NCBI GenBank assembly: GCA_038141425.1
Contig: JAYQIC010000001.1
Span: 186,001-250,000 of the forward strand
DNA from: UBA7985 sp038141425
GTDB lineage: Bacteria > Pseudomonadota > Alphaproteobacteria > UBA7985
Length of the DNA: 64,000 nt
Reading direction: 5' to 3'
Shown here: piece by piece, positions 48,983-58,109 of the stretch
Position numbering within the stretch: the first letter of the stretch is position 1
Layout of the letters: every line of letters begins with the position of its first letter
Position numbers and translations under genes: made by a program
Notes under the pieces: model-generated
Seen by the model: only the letters and a program-made list of their open reading frames with translations
The model's database searches: none
What the model was told of the DNA's origin: nothing

Positions 48983-49030
48983 GACCCGGATATGGCCCGC
49001 GCGTTGGGGTTTGGGAAGGCCGCTGCGCGG

Positions 49031-50251
49031 TTATTTCCGACCCAGCGGGCGCTTCTTCTTGGTCTTGCGGGTCCGTCTGCGACCACCCTGAACCGGGCCA
49101 TCGTTTTCAGGATCCTCGGGCAGGATCATTTCCGCCTCGACCGGCCGCTCCTCACCATCATCGGTGCGGACACGTGCGCGGATCTCGTCGTCGTCGATCT
49201 GGGTCACGGCAGCGGCGAGCTGGGCGGCGTAGTCGTCCTCATCGTCGTCGACAATCTTCTTGTCGAAGGCGCGGGCCGACAGCCCCATGACCACCAGCAG
49301 CGGCGTGGCGAAGAACAGCGACGAGTAGGTCCCGATCACCACGCCCCACATGAGCGCGATGGTGAAGTCGCGGATCACCAGCGGGCCGAAGGCGAACAGC
49401 GCAAGCAGGGCCAGCAGCGTGGTCAGCGAGGTCATCAGCGTCCGCGACAGCGTCCGGTTCAGGGCGATGTTGAGCACGTCCATGACCGGGCGCTCGTTGT
49501 AGCGTCGCATTTCCTCGCGCGCGCGGTCGAAGACCACCACGGTATCGTTGATCGAATAGCCGGCGATTGTCAGGATCGCGGCGACCGTCGGCAGGTCGAA
49601 GGTGAACTGGAACACCGCGAACAGGCCGATGGTGGTGATCACGTCGTGGGTCAGGGCCAGCAGGGCCGCGATGGCGAACTGCCACTCGAAGCGGAACCAG
49701 ATGTAGGCGGCGATGGCGAGCAGGGCCAGCGCGGTGGCCAGTGCGCCCTTCTGCGCCAGCTCTCCGGAGATCTTGGAGCCGACGTTCTCGACCCGGCGAT
49801 ACTCGACGCTGCCGTTGACGAATTCGACGTTGCCCTCGGTCGCTGCGGCCTGTGCCAGCTCGAGGTCTTCACCGTCCAGCTTGGGTGGATAGAGCTCGCG
49901 TACGGCTTGCTTGATGGCGCTGACCTGCGCGATTTCCTCGTCTTCGGTCGATGCGCTCGGGGTGGCGAACACCACCTTGGCGTCGCGATCGGAGCCAAAG
50001 GCCTGCACCTCCGGCGTGCCGTAGCCCAGCGCGCTGAGGTCGTCTTTGACAGCATCGATCGAAATGGCTTCGCTGAAGCGCAGGTCGAACAGCAGCCCGC
50101 CCTTGAAGTCGATGCCGAGGTTCAGCCCGCGGGTGAAGAACATCCCCACCGAGCCAATGATGAGCACCAGCGACAGCACCAGCGTAATCCGGCGCAAGCC
50201 GAGAAAGTCGATTTTGCTGTCCTGCGGGAAAAGTCGGATCAGAGGGAACAT
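49031..50251 (-). CDS. secF: Protein-export membrane protein SecF
   Basis: Partner of SecD in the accessory complex that pulls secreted proteins through SecYEG using the proton gradient. The 406 residues start at MFPLIRLF (50251; GGGAGG upstream). Six helices are expected; GLNLGIDFKGGLLFDLRF, GYSINDTVVVFDRAREEMRR and NRTLSRTLMTSLTTLLALL are typical. The periplasmic loop and a long basic C-terminal tail (RRRTRKTKKKRPLGRK) add length. It lies 17 bp after secD. Confidence 0.95.
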   Translation of the reverse strand: MFPLIRLFPQDSKIDFLGLRRITLVLSLVLIIGSVGMFFTRGLNLGIDFKGGLLFDLRFSEAISIDAVKDDLSALGYGTPEVQAFGSDRDAKVVFATPSASTEDEEIAQVSAIKQAVRELYPPKLDGEDLELAQAAATEGNVEFVNGSVEYRRVENVGSKISGELAQKGALATALALLAIAAYIWFRFEWQFAIAALLALTHDVITTIGLFAVFQFTFDLPTVAAILTIAGYSINDTVVVFDRAREEMRRYNERPVMDVLNIALNRTLSRTLMTSLTTLLALLALFAFGPLVIRDFTIALMWGVVIGTYSSLFFATPLLVVMGLSARAFDKKIVDDDEDDYAAQLAAAVTQIDDDEIRARVRTDDGEERPVEAEMILPEDPENDGPVQGGRRRTRKTKKKRPLGRK

Positions 50252-50268
50252 GAGCGCGCCTCCCTCCC

Positions 50269-51838
50269 TTACATCGGTAGCTTCGACGGCCGGAAGGCGT
50301 CGAGCCACAGGTTAATGAGCAGGCGGGTCAGCAGCAGCGCGGTGAACATGGAGGTCAAAATCCCCATGGTCAGCGTGATGGCAAAGCCCTGGATCGGCCC
50401 GGTGCCGAAGGCAGCGAGCAGGATAGCCGCGATCACTGTCGTCAGGTTGGCGTCCAGAATGGTTGAGAATGCGGCACCGTAGCCGCCCGCAACCGCATCT
50501 CCGGTATCCAGCCCGGCACGGGCTTCCTCACGCACACGCTCGAACACCAGCACGTTGGCATCGACCGCCATGCCGACGGTCAGCACGATCCCGGCGATCC
50601 CGGGCAGGGTCAGGGTCGCACCGAACAGCGACAGCAGCCCCAGCAGCAACACGAGGTTCACCACCAGCGCGACGTTGGCCATCATCCCGAACAGACCATA
50701 GGAAAAGGCCATGAACACCAGCACCAGAACCATGGCGACAAGACAGGCGATGGCACCAGAACGAATGCTCTCAGCCCCCAGTCCGGGGCCGACCACGCGC
50801 TCTTCGATGCTCTCGACCTCTGCCGCCAGCGAACCGGTGCCGAGCAACGTGGCAAGGGTCTTGGCCTCGTTGAACTCGAAACCACCGCTGATCTGCACCG
50901 CGCCGGTATTGATGGCTTCGTTGACGTTCGGCGCGGAAATCACCTCTCCGTCGAGCACGATCGCCAGCCGCTCACCGATGTTGTTACGGGTACAGTTGGC
51001 AAAGTCCTTGGTGCCGCGACTGTTGAGCGTGAAGGTTACGGCGATGCCGCGCTCGGCGTCTACGCCCGTACCCTGAATATCGGAGCCGTTCACACATTCC
51101 TGCCGCTCGATCAGGTACTGCACCGGCTGCTCGCCGGGTGCCAGCACACGCTCGCTGTCGGGCAGGAGCATGAACAGCGTCTCATTGGGGTTCCGGGTCG
51201 CCCCGGCCTGGCTGACGATGTGGATGCTCAGCTCGAGCTTTTCGAGATACTCATCGATGTTGGAGACCCCGGGAACCTCGATCAGGATGCGGTCTTCGCC
51301 CTGGATCCGAATGCTTGGCTCGGTCAGACCGAAAGGCGTCGATCCGGCGCTCGATGGTATCACGGACCGACTGAACGGTTTCCTGCTTGACCACCTCGAA
51401 GGCCTCATCGCCGATCCCGACGGTCAGCACGGCCCCATCATCGGTGTAATTCGCGGACGGGAACTGCTCGCGCAGGATCTCGCGTGCACCCAGCATGGCG
51501 GTCTCGTCGCGGAACTGGAAGCGGACGTTGGTGTCGGAGGCAATGGCGCGGAGGGCCACACCCTGATCCCGTAGGGTGTTGGAGCCGATGCGCTGGACGT
51601 CCCGCATGTAGGACGCCTTGGCATCATCCAGATCGACCCGCACCAGGCGGTAAGACCCGCCTTGCAGATCCAACCCCAGATTGACCTGAAACTGCAGGAA
51701 CGGCGCAGGCACGTAGGACTGAGGCTGGTTATTGTCGTCGTAGGTCGTACGCGGGAACAGGTTCGGCGCAGCAAAGTAGAGCCCGGACAATACGACCAGC
51801 CCCACCAGTACGGGTTGCCACCAACGGGTATAGCTCAT
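50269..51838 (-). CDS. secD: Protein translocase subunit SecD (frameshifted near 51336)
   Basis: Large periplasmic-domain subunit of the SecDF complex. The N-terminus (MSYTRWWQPVLVGLVVLSG, LGLDLQGGSYRLVRVD and TIERRIDAF) reads in one frame. From about 51336 another frame carries FGLTEPSIRIQGEDRILIEV, VDANVLVFERVREEARAG and the rest to 50269. The break is at CGCCTTTCGG. The repaired length of about 523 residues fits the family. The gene order yajC-secD-secF is usual. Confidence 0.95.
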
Positions 51839-51900
51839 TCGCTTACGCCTCTTTGTCCAATGCCGTTCAGGATCGGGGACCTCCGGGGCCCACCGGGCCC

Positions 51901-52326
51901 CTAGTTGTTCTTGCTGCGGGCGGCTTTCTTGCTCTCAGCCTTTTCGATTGCCTCTTCCGCACGCTTTTCCTGCGCGGTGATGTTCATGGTCACGGCAGCC
52001 GGGTCGACTTCCACGATCACGCTCTCGCCCATCTCCACGCGAAAGTAACGCTCATCCTTGTGCTTGAGCTTCACGCGGAAGCCGGAGTTGAGCATCAGGC
52101 TGTCGCCGGGCTGCGATCCTTCAATCATCTCGCGCTGCTCGCGCGCACGGCGGCGCTGGGGGCGGATCATGAAGAACCACATGACCACACCGATCATGCC
52201 GAACATCAGAACCATCTGGATCAGCTGGCCGTTGGCGCTTGCGGTCTGGGCACTCGCAAGGCCCGGCAGGGCGAGGAGTGCAGCGGCGGTCATCAACGCC
52301 GATTGAAACTTGGTTGCGCGTGTCAT
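51901..52326 (-). CDS. yajC: Preprotein translocase subunit YajC
   Basis: Small single-span protein associated with SecDF. The 141 residues begin MTRATKFQSALMTAAALLAL with a signal-like segment, then MVLMFGMIGVVMWFFMIRPQ, the hallmark YajC helix and IRPQ motif. VKLKHKDERYFRVEM follows, then a charged C-terminal tail. It lies upstream of secD on the same strand. The 270-bp region to the divergent DUF815 gene holds no gene I can see. Confidence 0.93.
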   Translation of the reverse strand: MTRATKFQSALMTAAALLALPGLASAQTASANGQLIQMVLMFGMIGVVMWFFMIRPQRRRAREQREMIEGSQPGDSLMLNSGFRVKLKHKDERYFRVEMGESVIVEVDPAAVTMNITAQEKRAEEAIEKAESKKAARSKNN

Positions 52327-52598
52327 CGTCTCTATTCCACTTGTTATTCGTTGCACGGACCGGCGGTATAGCCGCTCCGGCACTTTCCCGCTGGTCAGCG
52401 GCGTTGCGCGGACTATACAGATCAGGACCCATAAAGCCACGCCTGCAGTCCCCAGCACGCATGCGACACCTGCAAGGCTTTGCGGCCTATATGGGCGGTC
52501 GATGGACGCTGCGCCAGTCACGTTGGTATCACAGACGCTGGAACTGTCCGGCGGAGCAAGGCGGCAGAACCGGTCGCAGAACAAGGGAGAACCCGGCG

Positions 52599-53468
52599 AT
52601 GAGCAACGAAACGCTGCAGGCTGAACTGGCAACAATCCGGGAGACGCTGCAGTCTCTGACCGCGCATTTCGCCCCCGACGCCGCCCCGGTAGAGGCCACA
52701 GATGTTGCCGCGGCCAGCGCCTTTGTCTGGCGGCCGGAACTCCACCGGCTCGAACCGGTGCCGCGTGTGGCCCGTATCGACCTTGACCTGCTGCTCGGGA
52801 TCGAGCGCTCGCGCCGCACACTGCTGGAAAACACCCTGCGCTTTGCCCAGGGCCGTCCGGCGAACAACGCCCTGCTCTGGGGCGCGCGCGGCATGGGCAA
52901 GTCCAGCCTGATCAAGGCCGTTCACGCCAAGATCGTCGAGGCCGGTGGCCTCGACCGCCCGCTGCTGCTGGTCGAGTTGGCGCGCGAGGATATCGCCACG
53001 GTCGGGCGCCTGCTCACCCATCTGGCCGGTCTGGAGGCGAACACGCTGCTGTTCTGCGATGATCTGTCTTTTGACTACGACGATGCCGCCTATAAGTCGC
53101 TCAAGACCGTGCTCGATGGCGGTCTCGCCGGGCGGCCACAGAACGTGCTGTTCTACGCGACCTCGAATCGGCGCCACCTGCTCCCCCGCGATATGATGGA
53201 GAACGAGCAGCGCGCGGCGATCCATTCCAGCGAAGCCATCGACGAGAAGGTTTCGCTCTCAGACCGCTTCGGGCTGTGGCTGGGCTTCCATCGCTGCGAT
53301 CAGGATACCTTTCTGGCCATGGTCAGCGGCTACATCGACCATGCCGGGGTCAGCGCAGACGCCGACCAGATCCGGGCCGAGGCGATCGAATGGGCCGCAA
53401 CCCGGGGCGGGCGTTCGGGCCGCGTGGCCTGGCAATTTGCGCAGGACTTCATCGGTCGGCACCAGTAG
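52599..53468 (+). CDS. DUF815 AAA+ ATPase
   Basis: A 289-residue P-loop ATPase: Walker A WGARGMGKSSLIKA, Walker B-like NTLLFCDDLSFDYDD, a sensor region NVLFYATSNRRHLLPRD and SDRFGLWLGFHRCDQDTFLA. The family is common beside yajC or nlpD in alphaproteobacteria. The role is unknown. The start at 52599 has GGGAGA nine bases upstream. It is divergent from yajC and convergent with the NlpD-like gene. Confidence 0.88.
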   Translation: MSNETLQAELATIRETLQSLTAHFAPDAAPVEATDVAAASAFVWRPELHRLEPVPRVARIDLDLLLGIERSRRTLLENTLRFAQGRPANNALLWGARGMGKSSLIKAVHAKIVEAGGLDRPLLLVELAREDIATVGRLLTHLAGLEANTLLFCDDLSFDYDDAAYKSLKTVLDGGLAGRPQNVLFYATSNRRHLLPRDMMENEQRAAIHSSEAIDEKVSLSDRFGLWLGFHRCDQDTFLAMVSGYIDHAGVSADADQIRAEAIEWAATRGGRSGRVAWQFAQDFIGRHQ

Positions 53469-53523
53469 GCTGCCGATCCGTCAGTCAGGCGTTCTGATGT
53501 TGGATCAGGCCGTTTTGCGCAGG

Positions 53524-54876
53524 CTAGAAGCGCAGCACCTTGAGCGGGTCGACGGGTTTACCCTCGCGGCGGACTTCGAAGTGCAGCTGTGGGCGGGAAA
53601 CATTGCCCGACACACCGACGTGTCCCAGAACCTGCCCGGCCTGCAACTGCTGCCCCTCACCGACGATCAGGCTGTCGAGGTGGGAGTAGGCTGAAACCCA
53701 CTCGGCGTCGTGCTGGACCAGCACCAGATTACCGAACTTTTCCAGCTCATCGGACGCGAAGATCACCACGCCGGGCAGCGCGGTCGTGACCTGCTCCCCC
53801 TTGCGGGCAGCGATGTTGATGCCGTCGTTTACGAAACCACCCTCGCGCGGACCAAAGGTCGACAGCAGGCGACCCCGGACGGGCCAGTTGAAGACATTGG
53901 CGCCATCGCTGGACACACGTTCGGGCAGCAACACGGTCTCTTCACGCCGCACGGCAGGCAGCGGCGCAAAGGTGCGCGCGCCGGAGAGGTGGACCCGGGT
54001 GACGCTGCCCTCGTCCTCAGGCACGGCCGGAACCAGCACAGGGACAGGCGCGGTCGCACCGCCCACATCGGTCAGGCGCAGGGGTTCATTCGCTGGCGCA
54101 GGCGGGCGCGGCGATGGTACTGGCGGGACAAAGCCGGGGGCCTGTCCGAAGGTCGGTGCGGTGACAGTCAGCGCACCAGCAGCAGAAGCAGACGTAGAAG
54201 CCGCCTCCGCCGACGGCGTCAGCACGGTGGACATCGGCGGGGCCGTGGGAATGCGCAGCACCTGCCCGAGACGGACGGCGTAGCTGGCATCGAGACCATT
54301 GGCCGTGGCGAGGTCATCCAGCCGGATGCCGTATTTGGTGGCGATGCGGTAGGCGGTTTCTCCCCGCTGGACCACGTGCTGGCGCAGGGCGACGGGGTCA
54401 GTGGCCAGCGGTGCCTGCACCGCGACAGCGAGGTGACGCGCGGCCTGCGCGTCCATGCCGGCATCGGCGGAGCGCAGCGGCACGTGCAGGGTCTGGCCAG
54501 TCACAATCCGGCCCGCCTCACCCAGCCCATTGAGCTGGATCAGCGTGCGTTCACCAACCCGGAAGCGCTTGGCAATGCCGTAGAGGGTATCGCCGCGCAG
54601 GACCACGTAGATGCCTTCGGCGTTGACCAGTCCTTTGGCCGTTTTGTGGGCGGGATAGACGCTGTTCCAGTCGGCCGCGACAGCGCCGAGCTGCTGCTGC
54701 GCGCCTGCGGGCTTGGAAGCAACCAGGCCCAGCACGATGAACAGGCACAGCGTCAGCGTCAGCACTGGCATCAGGCCGAGGCTGCGAAAATGGCTGTGAT
54801 CGGTGTCGGACCGCGCGCGAAACAGCGCAGCAGTGCCCGGAAAGGTGCCCAAGCGGACCCGTGAAATATGGGTCAT
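53524..54876 (-). CDS. nlpD: NlpD-like LysM/degenerate M23 protein (amidase activator)
   Basis: A 450-residue envelope protein with a membrane/signal segment (LMPVLTLTLCLFIVLGLVAS), two LysM modules (YVVLRGDTLYGIAKRFRVGE and HVVQRGETAYRIATKYGIRL), a Pro/Ala/Thr-rich linker and a C-terminal LytM (M23) domain. The zinc ligands of active M23 enzymes are mostly lost: the expected H-x-x-GID site reads NDGIN, and the H-x-H site reads QLHFEV. YSHLDSL is kept. This is the pattern of NlpD-type activators of cell-wall amidases. The next genes upstream, pcm and surE, make the classic surE-pcm-nlpD group. The start at 54876 is a judgement; an in-frame ATG lies at 54963. Confidence 0.88.
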   Translation of the reverse strand: MTHISRVRLGTFPGTAALFRARSDTDHSHFRSLGLMPVLTLTLCLFIVLGLVASKPAGAQQQLGAVAADWNSVYPAHKTAKGLVNAEGIYVVLRGDTLYGIAKRFRVGERTLIQLNGLGEAGRIVTGQTLHVPLRSADAGMDAQAARHLAVAVQAPLATDPVALRQHVVQRGETAYRIATKYGIRLDDLATANGLDASYAVRLGQVLRIPTAPPMSTVLTPSAEAASTSASAAGALTVTAPTFGQAPGFVPPVPSPRPPAPANEPLRLTDVGGATAPVPVLVPAVPEDEGSVTRVHLSGARTFAPLPAVRREETVLLPERVSSDGANVFNWPVRGRLLSTFGPREGGFVNDGINIAARKGEQVTTALPGVVIFASDELEKFGNLVLVQHDAEWVSAYSHLDSLIVGEGQQLQAGQVLGHVGVSGNVSRPQLHFEVRREGKPVDPLKVLRF

Positions 54877-54987
54877 GGTCAACGCCTCAATTCCTCTGGA
54901 ATGTCGTCTTCTGAAATCAATAAAATTTATGCGCCCCGAAGGGCCAAAACCCGAAGGCTTCAAAATATCTGCAATTCCTACACCGAA

Positions 54988-55809
54988 TTACAGTGACGAA
55001 TCAACTTTTGGCGACTCTATTTTCAAAGATTCATGTTCAATTACCGTAGTTTGCGAGCCTTTTTTATCAGGAATTCCCTGTAACATCGGGACAAATCTGA
55101 CCTCGGTGAAGCGTTCCTCGAACAGGCCCGCCTTCGAGTTTGTAAATCGCATAAGGTATTGTGCGCCGTTTTCCAGCTCCAGCGGCATGACCAAGCGGCC
55201 ACCTTCGGCAAGCTGGTTGACGAGGCTGGCGGGCACCTCGCGCGGCGCGGCGGTCAGGATGATGCCGTCGAAGGGCGCCTGCTCGCTCAGGCCCAGAAAC
55301 CCGTCGCCCAGATGCACGGAAACATTGGTTACCCTGAGCCGGTCGAGCCGCTGCCGGGCGGCCTCGGCCAGATCCTTGTGACGCTCGATCGAGTGCACCA
55401 GCCCGAACAGATGGCTGAGAATCGCGGCCTGATACCCGCAGCCGGTCCCGATTTCGAGGATGCGCTTGCCCGCGCCCGGCTCCAGCAGCTGCGTCATCAG
55501 CGCGACCACAAACGGCTGGGAGATGGTCTGACCCATGCCGATGGGCAGGGTGACGTTCTCATAGGCCCTGTCGAGCATGGCGGCGGCGACAAAGTCTTCG
55601 CGCGGCACGAGGTCGAGCATGGCCCGCAGCACCCGGCTGTCGGTGATGCCCTGCAGCCGCAGCTGCATCCCCAGTTCGAGCTTGGCTTGTGCGAGTGGGC
55701 TGTCGAGGCTGCTGGTCGTCTCTGCGCCGGGTTCATCCCCGGTTGCCGTCCCGGTCGGGGTCCCTGCGGCCGGGCCGGGCGAGAGCCATTGACGCAAGCG
55801 ACGGAGCAC
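54988..55809 (-). CDS. pcm: Protein-L-isoaspartate O-methyltransferase
   Basis: Repairs isoaspartyl damage using S-adenosylmethionine. Motif I LEIGTGCGYQAAILS and the flanking ENVTLPIGMGQTISQPFVVA, SIERHKDLAEAARQRL and GGRLVMPLE are typical. The 273 residues exceed the usual ~210-220: the first ~45 (Gly/Thr/Ala-rich) are not conserved, so the start may be the internal ATG before MQLRLQGI. The C-terminal ~25 residues (KIESPKVDSSL) lie in unusually AT-rich DNA. It lies 12 bp after surE. Confidence 0.92.
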   Translation of the reverse strand: MLRRLRQWLSPGPAAGTPTGTATGDEPGAETTSSLDSPLAQAKLELGMQLRLQGITDSRVLRAMLDLVPREDFVAAAMLDRAYENVTLPIGMGQTISQPFVVALMTQLLEPGAGKRILEIGTGCGYQAAILSHLFGLVHSIERHKDLAEAARQRLDRLRVTNVSVHLGDGFLGLSEQAPFDGIILTAAPREVPASLVNQLAEGGRLVMPLELENGAQYLMRFTNSKAGLFEERFTEVRFVPMLQGIPDKKGSQTTVIEHESLKIESPKVDSSL

Positions 55810-55821
55810 GGCGGCGCCTGC

Positions 55822-56661
55822 TCAGGCCTCGTCCTCGGCCATCCGCTCGATCAGATCGAGCTGGGTGCCGACGGACTCGAGAAAATCGGTGTGGTCGCAC
55901 TTGAAGCGCAGCGGGGTGACGGAAATGCGCCCACCAACCACGGCAGCGACGTCGGAAACCGGGCTTCCCGGCGTGTTATCGCGCAGGTGTCCGAAGCTGT
56001 AGAACGGGCCTTCCTCGTCTTCGCCGGGGGTAAGGCCGATCTTGTCTTCCCGGAAGCCCTGCGGGACGACCAGCAGGCTTTCGACGCCCGTTTCCTGCGC
56101 CATGGCAGCGGGGAAGTTGACCGACAGCGGGATGGCATCGGGCACGCTGACCTGCATCACCTCGTCGAAGACCCGGTTCAGGTGCGCGTCCGCGACGCTC
56201 CAGTCCATGACCCCGCCGACCGTGTGCTGGGAAAAGGCGATGCCACGGATGCCGTGCATCGCCGCCTCCATGACGATCCCGCAGGTGCCGGAGTAGCCGA
56301 TATCGGCGCCGGTGTTACCGCCGTGGTTGATCCCGGAGAGCACCAGATCGGGCAGGCGGTCATCGAAGAAGTGCTGCATTCCGACCATGAAGGTATCCAG
56401 CGGCGTCCCGGTGACGGCCGCGCGCTGCTCGCCCAGCTCCACCACCCGCAGCGGGGTCCGAAGGGTGATGCCGCGTGAGCGTGCCGACTGGTGGGTTGCC
56501 GGGGCAATGACCCAGACATCGTCGCAGTAGCGCCGGGCCAGCGCTTCCAGCCGCGCAAGGCCATCGGCGTCGATGCCGGCGTCGTTGGTGACCAGCACGC
56601 GCTTGCCCTTGAGCTGCGCAGCAACCGCCGGGTTCAGCCTGTCCCCCACCATCGACGACAT
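55822..56661 (-). CDS. surE: 5'/3'-nucleotidase SurE, lacking one metal-ligand aspartate
   Basis: Metal-dependent nucleotidase of the stationary-phase survival family. The 279 residues include SGINHGGNTGADIGYSGT and the serine region ATHQSARSRGIT. The signature usually read NDDG is VTNDAGID here: Asp27 is kept but the second metal aspartate is Ala28, from codon GCC in an intact frame. Activity may thus be reduced or altered. The N-terminus is about 20 residues longer than usual. It starts three bases after the serS stop, upstream of pcm and nlpD. Confidence 0.9.
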   Translation of the reverse strand: MSSMVGDRLNPAVAAQLKGKRVLVTNDAGIDADGLARLEALARRYCDDVWVIAPATHQSARSRGITLRTPLRVVELGEQRAAVTGTPLDTFMVGMQHFFDDRLPDLVLSGINHGGNTGADIGYSGTCGIVMEAAMHGIRGIAFSQHTVGGVMDWSVADAHLNRVFDEVMQVSVPDAIPLSVNFPAAMAQETGVESLLVVPQGFREDKIGLTPGEDEEGPFYSFGHLRDNTPGSPVSDVAAVVGGRISVTPLRFKCDHTDFLESVGTQLDLIERMAEDEA

Positions 56662-56664
56662 CGA

Positions 56665-57944
56665 TCAGTCCGCCGCGATCACGCTGAGGCCGCCCATGTA
56701 GGGCTGCAGCGGTTCAGGTACGGCGATCGAGCCGTCGGCCTGCTGATAATTCTCCATCACCGCGATCAGGGTCCGGCCAACCGCCAGTCCGGAGCCGTTC
56801 AGCGAGTGCAGGAACCGGGTCTGCTTGTCGGTCTTGGATTTGCAGCGCGCCTTCATCCGTCGCGCCTGGAAATCCAGCGTGTTCGAGCAGGAAGAAATCT
56901 CGCGGTAGGCATCCTGCCCCGGCAGCCAGACTTCGAGGTCGTAGGTCTTCGCCGCTGAAAAGCCAAGATCGCCGGTGCACAGCGTCACCACGCGGTAAGG
57001 CAGGTTCAGCACCTCAAGCACGCTTTCGGCACAGCCACGCATCCGCTCGAGCTCGTCCCACGAGCTTTCAGCGTCGCAGATGGTCACCATCTCGACCTTG
57101 TTGAACTGGTGCTGGCGGATCATGCCACGGGTATCGCGCCCCGCTGACCCGGCTTCGGAGCGGAAACAGGGGAGTAGGACACCATCCGCATCGGCAGGCT
57201 GTCGGTGTCGACGATTTTGTCGGCGACGATGTTGGTCAGCGGCACTTCAGAGGGCGGGATCAGGTAGTGACCCGAGTTGGTCTTGTAGAGGTCTTCTTCG
57301 AACTTGGGCAGCTGCCCGGTGCCGTAGAGGGCATCGGCGTGGACCAGATAGGGCACTTCCATCTCGGTCAGCGCGTTCTGCTCGATCTGCCAGTCGAGCA
57401 TGAATTGGGCGATTGCGCGCTCCAGCCGCGCCAGCTTGCCGCGCAGAATGACAAAGCGGGCGCCGGACATATGCGCAGCGGTCTCGAAGTCCATCATGCC
57501 GAGCTCTTCACCCAGCTCGAAATGCTGCTTGGGTGTGAAATCCAGCGTAGCTGGCTCACCCCAGACCTTGACCCCAGCGTTGTCGTCCTCGTCTTCGCCG
57601 TCGGGCACGCTGTCATCAGGGCGGTTGGGCAGGCCGGCGAGCAGCTGGTTCAGCTTGGCCTCAGCGATGGCCTCGGCTTCCTCCAGCGCGGTCATCTGCT
57701 CCTTGATTTCGGCGACTTCGGCCTTGAGCGCGTCGGCGCGGGCCGTGTCCCGGTCCTTCATCGCGGCGCCAATCTCCTTCGACGCAGAATTACGGCGCGC
57801 CTGCAACTCACCGAGTTGGGTCTGAGACGATCGGCGGGTCTCATCCATCTCAAGCACCTGAGAGGAGAGGGAATCGAGGCCTCGGCGCTTGAGGGCAGCG
57901 TCAAACCAAGCCGGATTCTCCCGGATCGCACGGAGATCGTACAT
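56665..57944 (-). CDS. serS: Seryl-tRNA synthetase (frameshifted near 57173)
   Basis: Charges tRNA-Ser. The N-terminal coiled-coil arm (residues ~25-110) begins after MYDLRAIRENPAWFDAALKR. Motif 2 is split by the break: PMRMVSYSP in one frame, CFRSEAGSAGRDTRGMIRQH in the next, with a base missing from the GGGGA stretch near 57173. Motif 3 reads SLNGSGLAVGRTLIAVMENY. The repaired length of about 426 residues is normal. As an essential gene, the break must be an error or repaired in the cell. It is upstream of surE. Confidence 0.95.
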
Positions 57945-58080
57945 CGCTCTAACCTTTCATCTTCGCGGAGCGTCGTAGGGAAGCGCCACTATAGGCGGTT
58001 CAGCGCCGATGCCGACCTGTTTTTTCCGCGTGGCACGCCCTGCCCTACCGGGCTGCAACAACGCCAGCGCGGTTCTAGGT

Positions 58081-58104
58081 CAGGATCAGGATCAGGAGCA
58101 GGAG
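58081..58104. repeat. Tandem CAGGAT/CAGGAG hexamers
   Basis: Four hexamer units in the order CAGGAT, CAGGAT, CAGGAG, CAGGAG just past the acyl-CoA dehydrogenase stop (58110) on its 3' side. They lie in the ~165-bp spacer to serS, in which no gene or clear terminator is seen. Confidence 0.5.
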
Positions 58105-58109
58105 CGGGT

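Noticed and set aside
47771..50482. 903-codon plus-strand open frame
   Set aside because: Antisense to secF, the Mth938-like and phytoene-synthase-like genes; Arg/Gln/His-rich composition typical of high-GC antisense frames.
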